DNA from: Microglena sp. YARC | Taxonomy: Eukaryota; Chlorophyta; Chlorophyceae; Chlamydomonadales; Chlamydomonadaceae | Assembly: GCA_022414725.1 (NCBI GenBank) | Contig: CM039465.1 | Coordinates: 3,971,683-4,035,682, forward strand | Length of the DNA: 64,000 nt | Direction of reading: 5' to 3' | Shown here: one piece after another, positions 24,201-31,900 of the stretch | Position numbering within the stretch: position 1 is the first letter of the stretch | How the letters are laid out: each line of letters opens with the position of its first letter | The notes under the pieces: model-generated | Databases searched by the model: none | What the model was told of the DNA's origin: nothing | The model's input: only the letters and a program-made list of their open reading frames with translations | Program-made: the position numbers and the translations under genes

Positions 24201-26707
24201 GTCACTGCAATTATCTAGACACGCTTTACCTCAGCTCCTCCGTTGTGTCTTTGCAATTTGATGGGGGCCAGATCAGAAGGATCCTGTTAATGTAGCCCAG
24301 CCTGATAGTCGAGATTTGTTGTTCAACGTTAGGCAATTCCCATTACCTCCAGCTCCACCTCCACCCCACCCCACCCTATGCTTCCACCCCACCCCCACCC
24401 TCCATTTTGCTACCCATGTATAAAACCGGACAAACATTGCGCTGCCAAATACTGATCTTTGCCCCCTCCAAGTTCAGACAACAGCCACTGGGCTTCTTTG
24501 ATGCCCTACGTGTCCCCCCCACCACCCCCACCCTTTTTGCCTCAACCCAACCCCACTCCACTCTCTACTTCCACTCCATCTCCACTCCACCCTGAAGCAT
24601 TCCCACTCCAAGTTTGAACAACCGCCACTGGACTTCTTTGGTGCCTTCCGTGCCCACCCCACCCTTTGCCTCCACCCCACCCCACTCCACCCTTTGCTTC
24701 CACCCCACCTCCACCCAACCCTGACCCATTCCCTCCCAACCCTTAACCATTCCCTCCCAACCATGAACCATTCCCTCCCAACCCTGTTCCATTCCCACTG
24801 CAGGTTCGGACAACCTCCACAAGACTTCTTTGGTGCCTTCCGTGCCCACCCCACCTTTTGCCTCCACACCTCCCCACTCCACCCTTTGCTTCCACCCCAC
24901 CTCCACCCAACCCTGAACCAATCCCACTCAACCCTGTTCCATCCCCTCTCCAGGTTCGGACAACCTCCACTGGACTTCTTTGGTGCCCTCCGTGCTCACC
25001 CCACCTTATGTGCCCACACCACCCCACTCCACCCTTTGCTTGCACCCCACCTCCACCCAACCCTGAACCAATCCCACCCAACCCTGTTCCATTCCCACTC
25101 CAGGTTCGGACAGCAGCCCCTGGACTTCTTTGGTGCCCTTCGTGCCTCGACCTACGACCATCAGATTAGGGCGTGGCTGGTGAAGGATGTTGTTGGTAAG
25201 CTTTTTACAACATCTGGTGGTGAGAGGTGTGGGTGGGTGGGTGGGTGGAGATGTGTGTGTGTGGGGGGGGGGATTTGGGACAGCCCCTGGACTTCTTTGG
25301 TGCCCTTCGTGCCTCGACTTACGACCACCAGATTAGGGTGGGGCTGGTTAAGGATGATGTTGGTAAGCTTTTTACAACATCTGGTGGTGAGGGGTGTGGG
25401 GGGGTGGGAATGTGTGTGGGGGGGGGGTGGGGGGGTCGATTTTGGACAGCCCCTGAATTTATTTGGTGCCCTTCATGCCTCGATTTGCTATAACTGGATT
25501 AGGGAGCGGCTGGTGAAGGAGATTGTGGGTAAGCTTTTTACAACATCTGGTGGTGAGGGGTGGGTGGGGGGGAGGGGGGGAGGAAGGAAATTTGTACAGC
25601 CCCTGTACTGCTTTGAAGTCCCCTTCATGCCTTGATGCGCAATAACTGGATTAGGGCGTTGCTGGACAAGGAGGTTCTAGTTCAGCTTTTTACAACATAT
25701 GGTGGCGAGGGGTGGGGATGGGTGTCGGTTTGGGACGGCCCCTAGACTTCTTTGGTGCCCCTTTGTGCCTCGATGTGCAATAACCAGGTTAGGGATTAGC
25801 TGGACAAGGAGGTTCTAGTTAAGCTTTTTACAACATATGGTGGTGAGGGGTGGGTTTTGGTTTTGAACGGCCCCTAAACTTTTTTGGTGCCCTTTGTGCC
25901 TCGATGTATAAAAACTAGATTAGGGCGTGGCTGGTGAAGGAGACTGTTTGTAAGCTTTTCGCAGCATATGGTGTTGAGGGGTGGAAGTGGTGTGTGGGTG
26001 GGTGGGTGGGTGTGGGTGGAGGGGGGGGAGGTCGATTTTAACAGCCCCTGTACTGCTTTGAAGCCCCTTCGTGCCTCCACAAACAACAAGCAGATTAGGG
26101 AGCTGCTGGTGAAGGAGGTTGTCGGTAAGCTTTTTATAACATCTGGTGGTGGGGGGTGGGGGGTGGTTTGGGACGGCCCTGGACTTCTTTGGTGCCCTTT
26201 GTGCCTCCACAAGCAATAACCAGACTAGGTAGCGGCTGGTGAAGGACGTTGCTGGTAAGCTTTTCGCAATATCTGGTGGTGCGGGGCGGGAGCGGGGGTG
26301 GGGGTTGGTTTGGGACGGCCCCTAGACTTCTTTGGTGCCCTTTGTGCCTCGATGTGCAATAACCAGATTAGGGAGTGGCTGGACAAGGAGGTTGTAGTTA
26401 AGCTTTTTGCAACATCTGGTGGTGCGGGCGGGAGTGGGGGTGGGCGTCGGTTTGGAACGGCCCCTTGACTTCTTTAGTGCCCTTCGTGCCTTGATGTGCA
26501 ACAGTCAGATTAGGGAGTGGCTGGTCAAGGAGGTAGTAATTAAGCTTTCTACGACATATGGTGGTGAGGGGTGGGGGTGGGTATCGCTTTGGGACTGCCC
26601 CTAGACTTATTTGGTGCCCTTCGTGCCTTGATGTGCAATAACCAGATTAGGGAGTGACTGGTGAAGGAAGTGACTTGTAAGCTATTTTCAATATCAGGTG
26701 TTGTGTG

Positions 26708-26753
<46 letters not shown>

Positions 26754-26783
26754 GTGAGAGATAACTCGACTCCCTAGTCGTTG

Positions 26784-26819
<36 letters not shown>

Positions 26820-28999
26820 ACTGACTATAATCAATGCTTGTCCCCTAAACATTGAACCCTGAACCTGAGACCCTAAAACCACCCCAGGCACCGAGCTGAT
26901 GAACGAGAACGCAAACCTGAAGGGGATGATGCGTCGTCTGGCTACAGGGGAGGATCTTCCTGTCTTCACGCCTGTGGACCTGACTATTGACATGCTCATA
27001 AAGGAGGTGGGTTGGGGCTTTGGGAGGTGGGGAAGGACATGGGGGGAGGGGGAGGAGATGGGGGAAGTGGGGGAGTACCTTCCTGTCTTCACGCCTGTGG
27101 ACCTGACTGTTGACGTGCTCATAAAGGAGGTGGGTCGGGGCTTCGGGGATGTGGGGGTGGAGATGGGGGAAGTGGGGAGGACCTGCCTGTCTTCACGCCT
27201 GTGGATCTGTCTATACACATGCTCATAAAGGAGGTGGGTCGGGGCTTTGAGGAGGTGGGGAAAGAGGTGAGTGGTGTTAGTGTTGGTGCTTGCTTGGGCT
27301 GATTTTGAATGTGGACCTGACTATTGACATTCTCATAAAGGAGGTGAGGAGTTGTTTTGTTATGAAAGTATTTCCACCCAAGGAGGTGGGTTTTGTTATG
27401 AAAATTATGTTCACTCTGAAGGTGGGTCTCCTTACACACACCAATGAGGACAGAGGATTTTGTGTGGGCAAAGCAGTGTGTGGTGGTGTTCGTCGGGGCT
27501 TTGGGGAGGTGGGGGAGGTCGGAGTTGGGTCTCCTTGCACGCCCCAATAAGTGGAGAGGATTTATGTGGGCAGATCAGTGTGTGGTGGTGTTTGTCGGAG
27601 CTTTGGGGAGGTGGGGGAGGACATGGACGAGGTTGGAGTTGGGTCTCCGTGCACGCCCCAATAAGTGGAGAGGATTTGTGTGGGCAGATCAGTCTGCGGT
27701 GGTGTTCGTCGGAGCTTTGGGGAGGTGGGGGAGGACATGGGCGAGGTTGGAGTTGGGTCTCCGTGCACGCCCCAATAAGTGGAGAGGATTTGTGTGGGCA
27801 GATCAGTGTGTAGTGGTGTTCGTCGGAGCTTTGGGGAGGTGGGGGAGGACATGGGCGAGGTTGGAGTTGGGTCTCCGTGCACGCCCCAATAATTAGAGAG
27901 GATTTGTGTGGGCAGATCAGTGCATGGTGGTGTTCGTCGGAGCTTTGGGGAGGTGGGGGAGGGCGTAGGAGAGGTGGGAAGGGGGAGGGGGGAGGTGGGG
28001 GGGGGGACATGGGGACATGGGGGAGGTGAGTCTCCTTACACACTCCAATGAGTACAGAATAATTTGTGTGGACAGCAGTGTCTGGTGGTGTTTGTCGAGG
28101 CTTTGGGGAGGTGGGGGAGGTGGGAAGAGGTGAGCATATCCCATTTTATCCCAACCGAACCCATCTCATCACATCTGAACACGTCTTATCCCATCCGAGC
28201 CCATCTCACCCCGTCTTCCCCCATCTTATCCCAACTGAACCCATCTCATCCCATCTTCCCTCTTCTTATCCCAACTGAAACCATCTTATCCCATCTTCCC
28301 CCATCTTATCCCAACTGAACCCATCTCACCCCATCTTCCCCCATCTTATCCCAACTGAACCCATCTTATCCCATCTTCCCCCATCTTATCCCAACTGAAC
28401 CCATCTTATCCCATCTTCCCCCATCTTATCCCAACTGAACCCATCTCACCCCATCTTCCCCCATCTTATCCCAACTGAACCCATCTTATCCCATCTTCCC
28501 CCATCTTATCCCAACTGAACCCATCTTATCCCATCTTCCCCCATCTCATCTCATCTTCCCTCTTCTTATCCCAACCGAACCCATATAATCCCAACTCAAG
28601 CCATATTTCTTTAAACTGTCCGCTTCGGCGTGAACGTTTTGAGTATGATCCCTATTAATACCCAAACTGGTTGTAACTATACCGAACTAGTCTACAGTAA
28701 CCTGCTAAGTATGATCCCTATTAATACCTAAGCTGGTTGTAACTATACCGAACTAGTCACAGTAACCTGCTAAGTATGATCCCTATTAAAACCCAAGCTG
28801 GTTGTAACTATACCGAACTAGTCACAGTAACCTACTGGGTATGATCCCTATTTAACTCAAGCTGGTTGTAACTTTTTGATGTCCACTACAGGGTGAACGT
28901 CTTGAGTATGAGCAAGAAATGGTGAACACACACAAGCTCTCCCAGGAGTACTTCAAAAGTACTGGTAATAGTGCTGGTCTGATTGGATTGTCAGGATAG
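5724..28999 (+). CDS. RCA: Rubisco activase (AAA+), at least 12 exons, N-terminus not identified
   Basis: It remodels inhibited Rubisco in the chloroplast stroma using ATP. Exons: 5724-5820, 7328-7388, 11329-11421, 12125-12171, 13956-14039, 15770-15863, 17882-18025, 19562-19657, 21285-21328, 25104-25195, 26888-27006, 28892-28999. All introns are GT-AG and phases agree throughout. Numbering from Gln at 5726, there are 358 residues. FNNI..(Y)YISPRFLEK is the N-domain start, Walker A is GEKGMGKS (81-88), MSAGELE follows, Walker B is CLMIND (141-146), TVNNQ..TLMNI is next, sensor 1 is VTGND (199-203), paired arginines are in LLRDGRM (213, 216), DFFGALRA is at 260-267, and a C-terminal helix LEYEQEMV leads to GLIGLSG*. 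No C-terminal cysteine pair is present, so it is a short (beta-like) form. The canonical pore-region Tyr of QYTVNNQ is Met here. The first exon begins in phase 1, so a transit-peptide exon lies upstream. A divergent RCA-like paralogue is the alternative. Confidence 0.85.
5840..5981. repeat. G/GT-rich low complexity after an RCA donor
   Basis: Runs of GTGTGT and G homopolymers fill the 5' part of this intron and end at the poly-G element. Confidence 0.85.
5982..6439. mobile_element. Poly-G-terminated TIR element (MITE), copy 2
   Basis: This is the same element as 3,521-3,954, with the same internal landmarks (CAGAAAGACAGATTTTGGA, ATTCAGATGGGAGTTGGAAT, CAAACGTGATTTATCGC). It lies inside an RCA intron. 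GCTTATATA is present just outside both ends, consistent with a target-site duplication of about 9 bp, the size produced by Mutator-like elements. That superfamily assignment is inference only. It has no coding capacity. Confidence 0.7.
6466..6795. repeat. (CTTCTC)n hexanucleotide microsatellite, about 330 bp
   Basis: This is a nearly perfect polypyrimidine tract with CTC and CGTCTC variants near its 3' end. Long open frames across it (poly-Ser/Pro/Leu or Glu/Lys) are translation artefacts. Such polypurine/polypyrimidine tracts can form triplex DNA. Confidence 0.95.
6796..7327. repeat. CA/CACC-rich array with three copies of an RCA acceptor/exon start
   Basis: Units of CCTTGACCCCAACTATG... 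run into degenerate copies of the next exon start (CAGGACCTTCAACAACAT) at about 6911, 6997 and 7153. The functional copy is at 7328. Copies retain the CAG acceptor in two cases. Confidence 0.85.
7389..7600. repeat. Three copies of an RCA exon end plus donor
   Basis: TTTCCTGGAGAAGG...GTGCGTGCAAACTATTTGAAA recurs with about 54-bp spacing (about 7424, 7479, 7533) immediately after the genuine exon end TTCCTGGAAAAAGTTGCG|GTGCGT at 7388. Confidence 0.85.
7607..10250. repeat. 2.6-kb CATC/CATG/CGTC tetranucleotide satellite
   Basis: Imperfect CATCCATGCATCCGTC-type repeats run without interruption. The array is open in several frames on both strands (His-Pro-Ser or Met-Asp-Gly-Trp patterns, up to about 900 codons). 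This follows from tetranucleotide periodicity and is not evidence of genes. Confidence 0.97.
10258..11328. repeat. Array of RCA acceptor/exon-start copies (about 8) in C-rich DNA
   Basis: The genuine junction ATTCTCAG|ATTCACTTTGCCAAGAACTACCTGG at 11,329 is preceded by degraded copies, several with intact TCTCAG or CCCAGA acceptors. They lie near 10294, 10415, 10550, 10712, 10845, 10957, 11077 and 11203, each followed by CTACCCACCTACCCA and CATGCACCTGTCC filler. The copies stop being coding after about 26 nt (CTACCT+ACCCACC), so each unit is intron end plus the first nine or so codons. Confidence 0.9.
11422..12124. other. RCA intron with interspersed repeat and GCGC-rich segment
   Basis: Positions 11,520-11,705 hold AAAAGCGC/GCGCTTTT motifs in inverted arrangement. 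Positions 11,971-12,060 carry an ACAT-family repeat fragment (CAGTTCATCAGAGC...CCTATTAGGTCTACCCCTGG). No coding exon is seen between. Confidence 0.6.
12172..12850. repeat. Array of RCA donor copies (about 10 units)
   Basis: Degenerate copies of the donor region GGTAAGCAAAACACTGACTC (real donor at 12,172) recur every 60-65 bp as GCTAAGCAAAACTCTGACTC, alternating with CTGCTACATGCACAAAT. Most copies have GCTAAG in place of GGTAAG, so the GT donor is lost. Confidence 0.85.
12945..13800. repeat. About 140-bp GT/G-rich tandem array (6 units)
   Basis: Units start GCCCTCGACCTTCAGTTGCA, continue CCATGCTGTTGTAATCAAC...CTTGTTTCTGACCATGG and end in GTGTG/G runs. The 'catccatgctgttg' segment is also found just before the next real exon (13,931-13,955), so the unit may derive from that intron's 3' end. 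Confidence 0.85.
14160..14241 (+). pseudogene. Second tandem copy of RCA exon 5
   Basis: It is about 120 bp downstream of the genuine exon (13,956-14,039) and keeps an open frame encoding [20 protein letters not shown] followed by RLLRERYR. An AG precedes it and CAG|GTGACA follows. It is 82 nt between these sites against 84 in the genuine exon, so substituting it would shift the frame unless another acceptor is used. Its reading frame has not decayed, so the duplication is recent or constrained. Confidence 0.6.
14360..14441 (+). pseudogene. Third, degenerate copy of RCA exon 5
   Basis: It reads [10 protein letters not shown] then an in-frame TGA; homology to the rest ([13 protein letters not shown]) is in a shifted frame. 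It ends in CAT|GTGAGC, so the donor is retained. It is the oldest-looking member of the exon triplication. Confidence 0.6.
14460..15769. repeat. ATTTGATTCAATG array with RCA acceptor/exon-start copies
   Basis: The intron is filled with TGATTTGATTCAATG variants. Five or more copies of the acceptor plus exon start (TTGCAGGAAGGCTGCTGAT/GGT) occur near 14522, 14815, 14880, 14946 and 15179; CTTGCAAGAAGGATGATGAT forms occur near 14597, 14668 and 14752. The genuine acceptor CACTTGCAG|GAAGGCTGCTGACATG is at 15,769/15,770. Confidence 0.9.
15900..16124. mobile_element. ATATGATATCAT palindrome-rich MITE
   Basis: It starts GGACCGGCATATCATATGAT and ends ATGATATCATGTTGCCGTTT, so CGGCA..ATATGAT is inverted at the ends. 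Internal segments are shared with copies at 3.06, 20.37 and 43.48 kb. It is non-coding and lies inside an RCA intron just after the Walker-B exon. Confidence 0.65.
16430..17130 (+). repeat. Four degenerate copies of the RCA Walker-B exon
   Basis: Exon 15,770-15,863 is echoed at about 16438-16490, 16588-16672, 16757-16840 and 17047-17128. The copies retain GGCAAGTTCACATGCCTCAT-like and ATCGATGCTGG-like text and, in three cases, an ATGCAG|GTG(A/C)GG donor. The last copy still reads KFTRLMIND. Indels and frameshifts make them unusable as exons. Confidence 0.75.
17136..17315. repeat. 14-bp array CACACATATAGTAC
   Basis: About 12 near-identical units, with one GTGCCAC variant. Confidence 0.95.
17356..17473 (+). 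mobile_element. Small MITE related to 51,991-52,119
   Basis: It begins AGGGAACGGCAACTTATATA, includes GTGTTTGAAAACTAATATTA and ends TTCTGCTGAGACGGCTCGTC. The reverse complement of 51,991-52,119 has the same order of blocks. It is AT-rich and non-coding. Its terminus resembles that of the ATATGATATCAT MITE (GGGAACGGCAAC). Confidence 0.6.
17640..17881. repeat. Two copies of an RCA acceptor/exon start
   Basis: GCATATGACTGTGAACAACC occurs at about 17653 and 17767, each with CAACTCCCT(T/C)CC upstream and TA dinucleotide runs downstream. The genuine junction ATGCAG|ATGACTGTGAACAACC is at 17,882. In both copies CAG has become CAT, destroying the acceptor. Confidence 0.85.
18355..19020. repeat. 134-bp tandem array, CACGCA-rich (about 4.5 units)
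   Basis: GCATGCATGCACATACTCAC recurs at 134-bp spacing (about 18428, 18562, 18696, 18830). It is highly similar between units and open in one frame by composition only. Confidence 0.95.
19022..19561 (+). repeat. Copies of the RCA 'FAPL-RDGRM' exon start in the preceding intron
   Basis: About 19031-19082 reads [15 protein letters not shown] with an ACAG acceptor; about 19159-19212 and shorter pieces near 19290, 19405 and 19518 are more decayed. The genuine exon begins at 19,562 ([16 protein letters not shown]). The 19,031 copy keeps an open frame but lacks the second Arg-region spacing and has a stop soon after. Confidence 0.75.
19658..20140. repeat. RCA exon-end/donor copies, ATTT microsatellite, poly-G element fragment
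   Basis: (ATTT)n lies at about 19711-19766. Copies of the exon end GAGCTCGTCAACATCTTGTA followed by TCATATGTACAAG|GT occur at 19808-19846 and 19986-20019, both with GT donors. Positions 20,088-20,144 match the right terminus of the poly-G MITE (AAGCGAAGATGCGGTACGGC). Confidence 0.75.
20371..20694. mobile_element. ATATGATATCAT palindrome-rich MITE, internally tandem
   Basis: It starts GGGAATGGCAACATGATATC and ends ATGATATGACGGTCCCC. The central block (GATGCCTGCAGTCTGACTAG...ATGATGCAATTTGTATG) is repeated three times. It is the longest copy of the family here. Confidence 0.65.
20715..21000. repeat. CCCTAACTGCTATCTTATG tandem array with one RCA exon-start copy
   Basis: About ten units of 20-24 bp. 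At about 20899 a copy of the next exon start (GTGCAGGATGATCATGTCTC, then TATCGAG) is embedded with its CAG acceptor. The genuine exon is at 21,285. The CCCTAA similarity to telomere repeat is superficial. Confidence 0.75.
21012..21260 (+). mobile_element. ACAT-tailed interspersed repeat (SINE-like) with long (ACAT)n tail
   Basis: The body runs from GCGCGAACTCAGGGCCCCC through TCGGTAAAAC, GGGGTTCATTTCATCAATG, GGGCAAGTCTCTTTAGCCTG to TTGGCCTACTCCTAGACTAT, then an (ACAT)n tail of about 120 bp. At least eight more copies occur in the window, several ending in the same tail. The GGTTCA(G)TTC segment resembles a Pol III B box. Confidence 0.65.
21376..22975. repeat. 1.6-kb G-rich minisatellite (GGGGTTGAGGATGGGGATGA type)
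   Basis: Units of 15-45 bp mix GGTTGAGGATGG, GGATGAGGATGG and GAGGACGGGGTG. Multiple G3-G4 runs give strong G-quadruplex potential on the + strand, which is the RNA-like strand of this RCA intron. The 532-codon minus-strand open frame is an artefact of 3n periodicity. Confidence 0.95.
22976..23465. repeat. GATGAGG-rich minisatellite, second phase
   Basis: Longer units of about 120-150 bp with GATGATGATGACGATGAGG and GAGAATGAGGATGGTAGGGG. It adjoins the previous array but has a different unit. Confidence 0.9.
23611..23832. mobile_element. hAT-type MITE, copy 1
   Basis: Termini are CAGTGTTT and AAACACTG. It is flanked by GTTAGGAA and GTGAGGAA, an 8-bp target-site duplication with one mismatch. 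It is the reverse complement of the element at 47,421-47,634. Non-coding. Confidence 0.75.
23840..24340. other. Unassigned part of an RCA intron
   Basis: Unique-looking sequence; no gene, splice copy or repeat recognised except 'gtgcttgtagtgcttg' and a duplicated 'ctccgt.gtgtc.ctgcaatt' (about 24194 and 24238). Confidence 0.4.
24350..25103. repeat. C-rich array with four copies of an RCA acceptor/exon start
   Basis: The genuine junction CACTCCAG|GTTCGGACAGCAGCCCC (25,104) is preceded by copies at about 24470, 24606, 24800 and 24953 (CA(A/G)GTTCGGACAACCTCCACT then GGACTTCTTTGGTGCC). Two have intact TGCAG or TCCAG acceptors. The spacers are CCACCCCACCCCACTCC and CAACCCTGAACCATTCCC. Confidence 0.9.
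25260..26660 (+). repeat. Ten-unit array of a whole RCA exon with its donor
   Basis: After the genuine exon 25,104-25,195 the intron carries about ten copies spaced roughly 130-160 bp (near 25275, 25445, 25600, 25735, 25868, 26042, 26170, 26317, 26460, 26595). Each has CCCCT(G/A)GACTTCTTTGGTGCC and AGATTAGGG.GTGGCTGGTGAAGGA; the first several keep GTAAGC donors. The copy near 25,445 is open and reads [14 protein letters not shown]...[11 protein letters not shown]. Upstream AG acceptors are missing or out of phase. Confidence 0.85.
26710..26815. repeat. (GA)n, G-run and (AT)n microsatellites
   Basis: (GA)16 at about 26710-26742, a G run, then (AT)n at about 26789-26813. Confidence 0.95.
27007..28125. 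repeat. RCA exon-end/donor copies and a 115-120-bp G-rich array
   Basis: The exon end (GTCTTCACGCCTGTGGACCT...CATAAAGGAG|GTGGGT, donor at 27,007) is repeated at about 27079-27134, 27186-27240 and 27308-27345, all followed by GGTGGG. From 27,470 a longer unit (TTCGTCGGAGCTTTGGGGAG ... GTGCACGCCCCAATAAGTGG) repeats about five times. Confidence 0.85.
28136..28600. repeat. 40-bp array (CCATCTTATCCCAACTGAAC type)
   Basis: About 11 units of CATCTTATCCCAACTGAACC plus CATCTCACCCCATCTTCCCC. Confidence 0.9.
28615..28891. repeat. 79-bp array with RCA terminal-exon starts
   Basis: GTGAACGTTTTGAGTATGAT at 28631 copies the start of the last exon (GGTGAACGTCTTGAGTATGA at 28,892). Shorter relatives (CTAAGTATGATCCCTATTAA) recur about every 79 bp, separated by CTGGTTGTAACTATACCGAA. 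Confidence 0.8.
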
Positions 29000-31900
29000 G
29001 CATTGGTGTTTCGGAGCGTAATGCCCCTATCCCAGGAGGGTTACAAAGCTACTGGTAATGGTGCTGCTCTGATTGGATTGTCAGGATAGGCATTGGTGTT
29101 TCAGAGCGTAATGCCCCTATCCCAGGAGGGTTACAAAGCTACTGGTAATGGTGCTGCTCTGATTGGATTGTCAGATAGGCATTGGTGTTTCAGAGCGTAA
29201 TGCCCCTATCCCAGGAGGGTTACAAAGCTACTGGTAATGGTGCTGCTCTGATTGGATTGTCAGGATAGGCATTGGTGTTTCGGAGCGTAATGCCCCTATC
29301 CCAGGAGGGTTACAAAGCTACTGGTAATGGTGCTGCTCTGATTGGATTGTCAGGATAGGCATTGGTGTTTCGGAGCGTAATGCCCCTATCCCAGGAGGGT
29401 TACAAAGCTACTGGTAATGGTGCTGCTCTGATTGGATTGTCAGGATAGGCATTGGTGTTTCAGAGCGTAATGCCCCTATCCTAGGAGGGTTTACAAAGCT
29501 ACTGGTAATGGTGCTGCTCTGATTGGATTGTCAGGATAGGCATTGGTGTTTCAGAGCGTAATGCCCCTATCCCAGGAGGGTTACAAAGCTACTGGTAATG
29601 GTGCTGCTCTGATTGGATTGTCAGGATAGGCATTGGTGTTTCGGAGCGTAATGCCCCTATCCCAGGAGGGTTACAAAGCTACTGGTAATGGTGCTGCTCT
29701 GATTGGATTGTCAGGATAGGCATTGTGTTTCGGAGCGTAATGCCCCTATCCCAGGAGGGTTACAAAGCTTACTGGTAATGGTGCTGCTCTGATTGGATTG
29801 TCAGGATAGGCATTGGTGTTTTCCGGAGCGTAATGCCCCTATCAGGAGGGTTACAAAGCTACTGGTAATGGTGCTGCTCTGATTGGATTGTCAGGATAGG
29901 CATTGGTGTTTCAGGAGCGTAATGCCCCTATCCCAGGAGGGTTACAAAGCTACTGGTAATGGTGCTGCCTGATTGGATTGTCAGGATAGGCATTGGTGTT
30001 TCGGAGCGTAATGCCCCTATCCCAGGAGGGTTACAAAGCTACTGGTAATGGTGCTGCTCTGATTGGATTGTCAGGATAGGCATTGGTGTTTCAGAGCGTA
30101 ATGCCCCTATCCCAGGAGGGTTACAAAGCTACTGGTAATGGTGCTGCTCTGATTGGATTGTCAGGATAGGCATTGGTGTTTCAGGAGCGTAATGCCCCTA
30201 TCCCAGGAGGGTTACAAAGCTACTGGTAATGGTGCTGCTCTGATTGGATTGTCAGGATAGGCATTGGTGTTTCAGAGCGTAATGCCCTATCCCAGGAGGG
30301 TTACAAAGCTACTGGTAATGGTGCTGCTCTGATTGGATTGTCAGGATAGGCATTGGTGTTTCGAGCGTAATGCCCTATCCCAGGAGGGTTACAAAGCTAC
30401 TGGTAATGGTGCTGCTCTGATTGGATTGTCAGGATAGGCATTGGTGTTTCAGAGCGTAATGCCCTATCCTAGGAGGGTTACAAAGCTACTGGTAATGGTG
30501 CTGCTCTGATTGGATTGTCAGGATAGGCATTGGGTGTTTCAGGAGCGTAATGCCCCTATCCCAGGAGGGTTACAAAGCTACTGGTATTGGTGCTGCTCTG
30601 ATTGGATTGTCAGGATAGGCATTGGTGTTTCAGAGCGTAATGCCCCTATCCTAGGAGGGTTACAAAGCTACTGGTAATGGTGCTGCTCTGATTGGATTGT
30701 CAGGAATAGGCATTGGTGTTTCGGAGCGTAATGCCCCTATCCCAGGAGGGTTACAAAGCTACTGGTAATGGTGCTGCTCTGATTGGATTGTCAGGATAGG
30801 CATTGGTGTTTCAGAGCGTAATGCCCTATCCCAGGAGGGTTACAAAGCTACTGGTAATGGTGCTGCTCTGATTGGATTGTCAGGATAGGCATTGGTGTTT
30901 CGGAGCGTAATGCCCCTATCCCAGGAGGGTTACAAAGCTACTGGTAATTGGTGCTGCTCTGATTGGATTGTCAGGATAGGCATTGGTGTTTCAGAGCGTA
31001 ATGCCCCTATCCCAGGAGGGTTACAAAGCTACTGGTAATGGTGCTGCTCTGATTGGATTGTCAGGATAGGCATTGGTGTTTCAGAGCGTAATGCCCCTAT
31101 CCCAGGAGGGTTACAAAGCTACTGGTAATGGTGCTGCTCTGATTGGATTGTCAGGATAGGCATTGGTGTTTCAGAGCGTAATGCCCTATCCCAGGAGGGT
31201 TACAAAGCTACTGGTAATGGTGCTGCTCTGATTGGATTGTCAGGATAGGCATTGGTGTTTCGGAGCGTAATGCCCTATCCCAGGAGGGTTACAAAGCTAC
31301 TGGTATGGTGCTGCTCTGATTGGATTGTCAGGATAGGCATTGGTGTTTCAGAGCGTAATGCCCCTATCCCAGGAGGGTTACAAAGCTACTGGTAAATGGT
31401 GCTGCTCTGATTGGATTGTCAGGATAGGCATTGGTGTTTCAGAGCGTAATGCCCCTATCCCAGGAGGGTTACAAAGCTACTGGTAATGGTGCTGCTCTGA
31501 TTGGATTGTCAGGATAGGCATTGGTGTTTCAGAGCGTAATGCCCCTATCCCAGGAGGGTTACAAAGCTACTGGTAATGGTGCTGCTCTGATTGGATTGTC
31601 AGGATAGGCATTGGTGTTTCGGAGCGTAATGCCCCTATCCCAGGAGGGTTACAAAGCTACTGGTAATGGTGCTGCTCTGATTGGATTGTCAGGATAGGCA
31701 TTGGTGTTTCGGAGCGTAATGCCCCTATCCCAGGAGGGTTACAAAGCTACTGGTAATGGTGCTGCTCTGATTGGATTGGTCAGGATAGGCATTGGTGTTT
31801 CAGAGCGTAATGCCCCTATCCCAGGAGGGTTACAAAGCTACTGGTAATGGTGCTGCTCTGATTGGATTGTCAGGATAGGCATTGGTGTTTTCAGAGCGTA

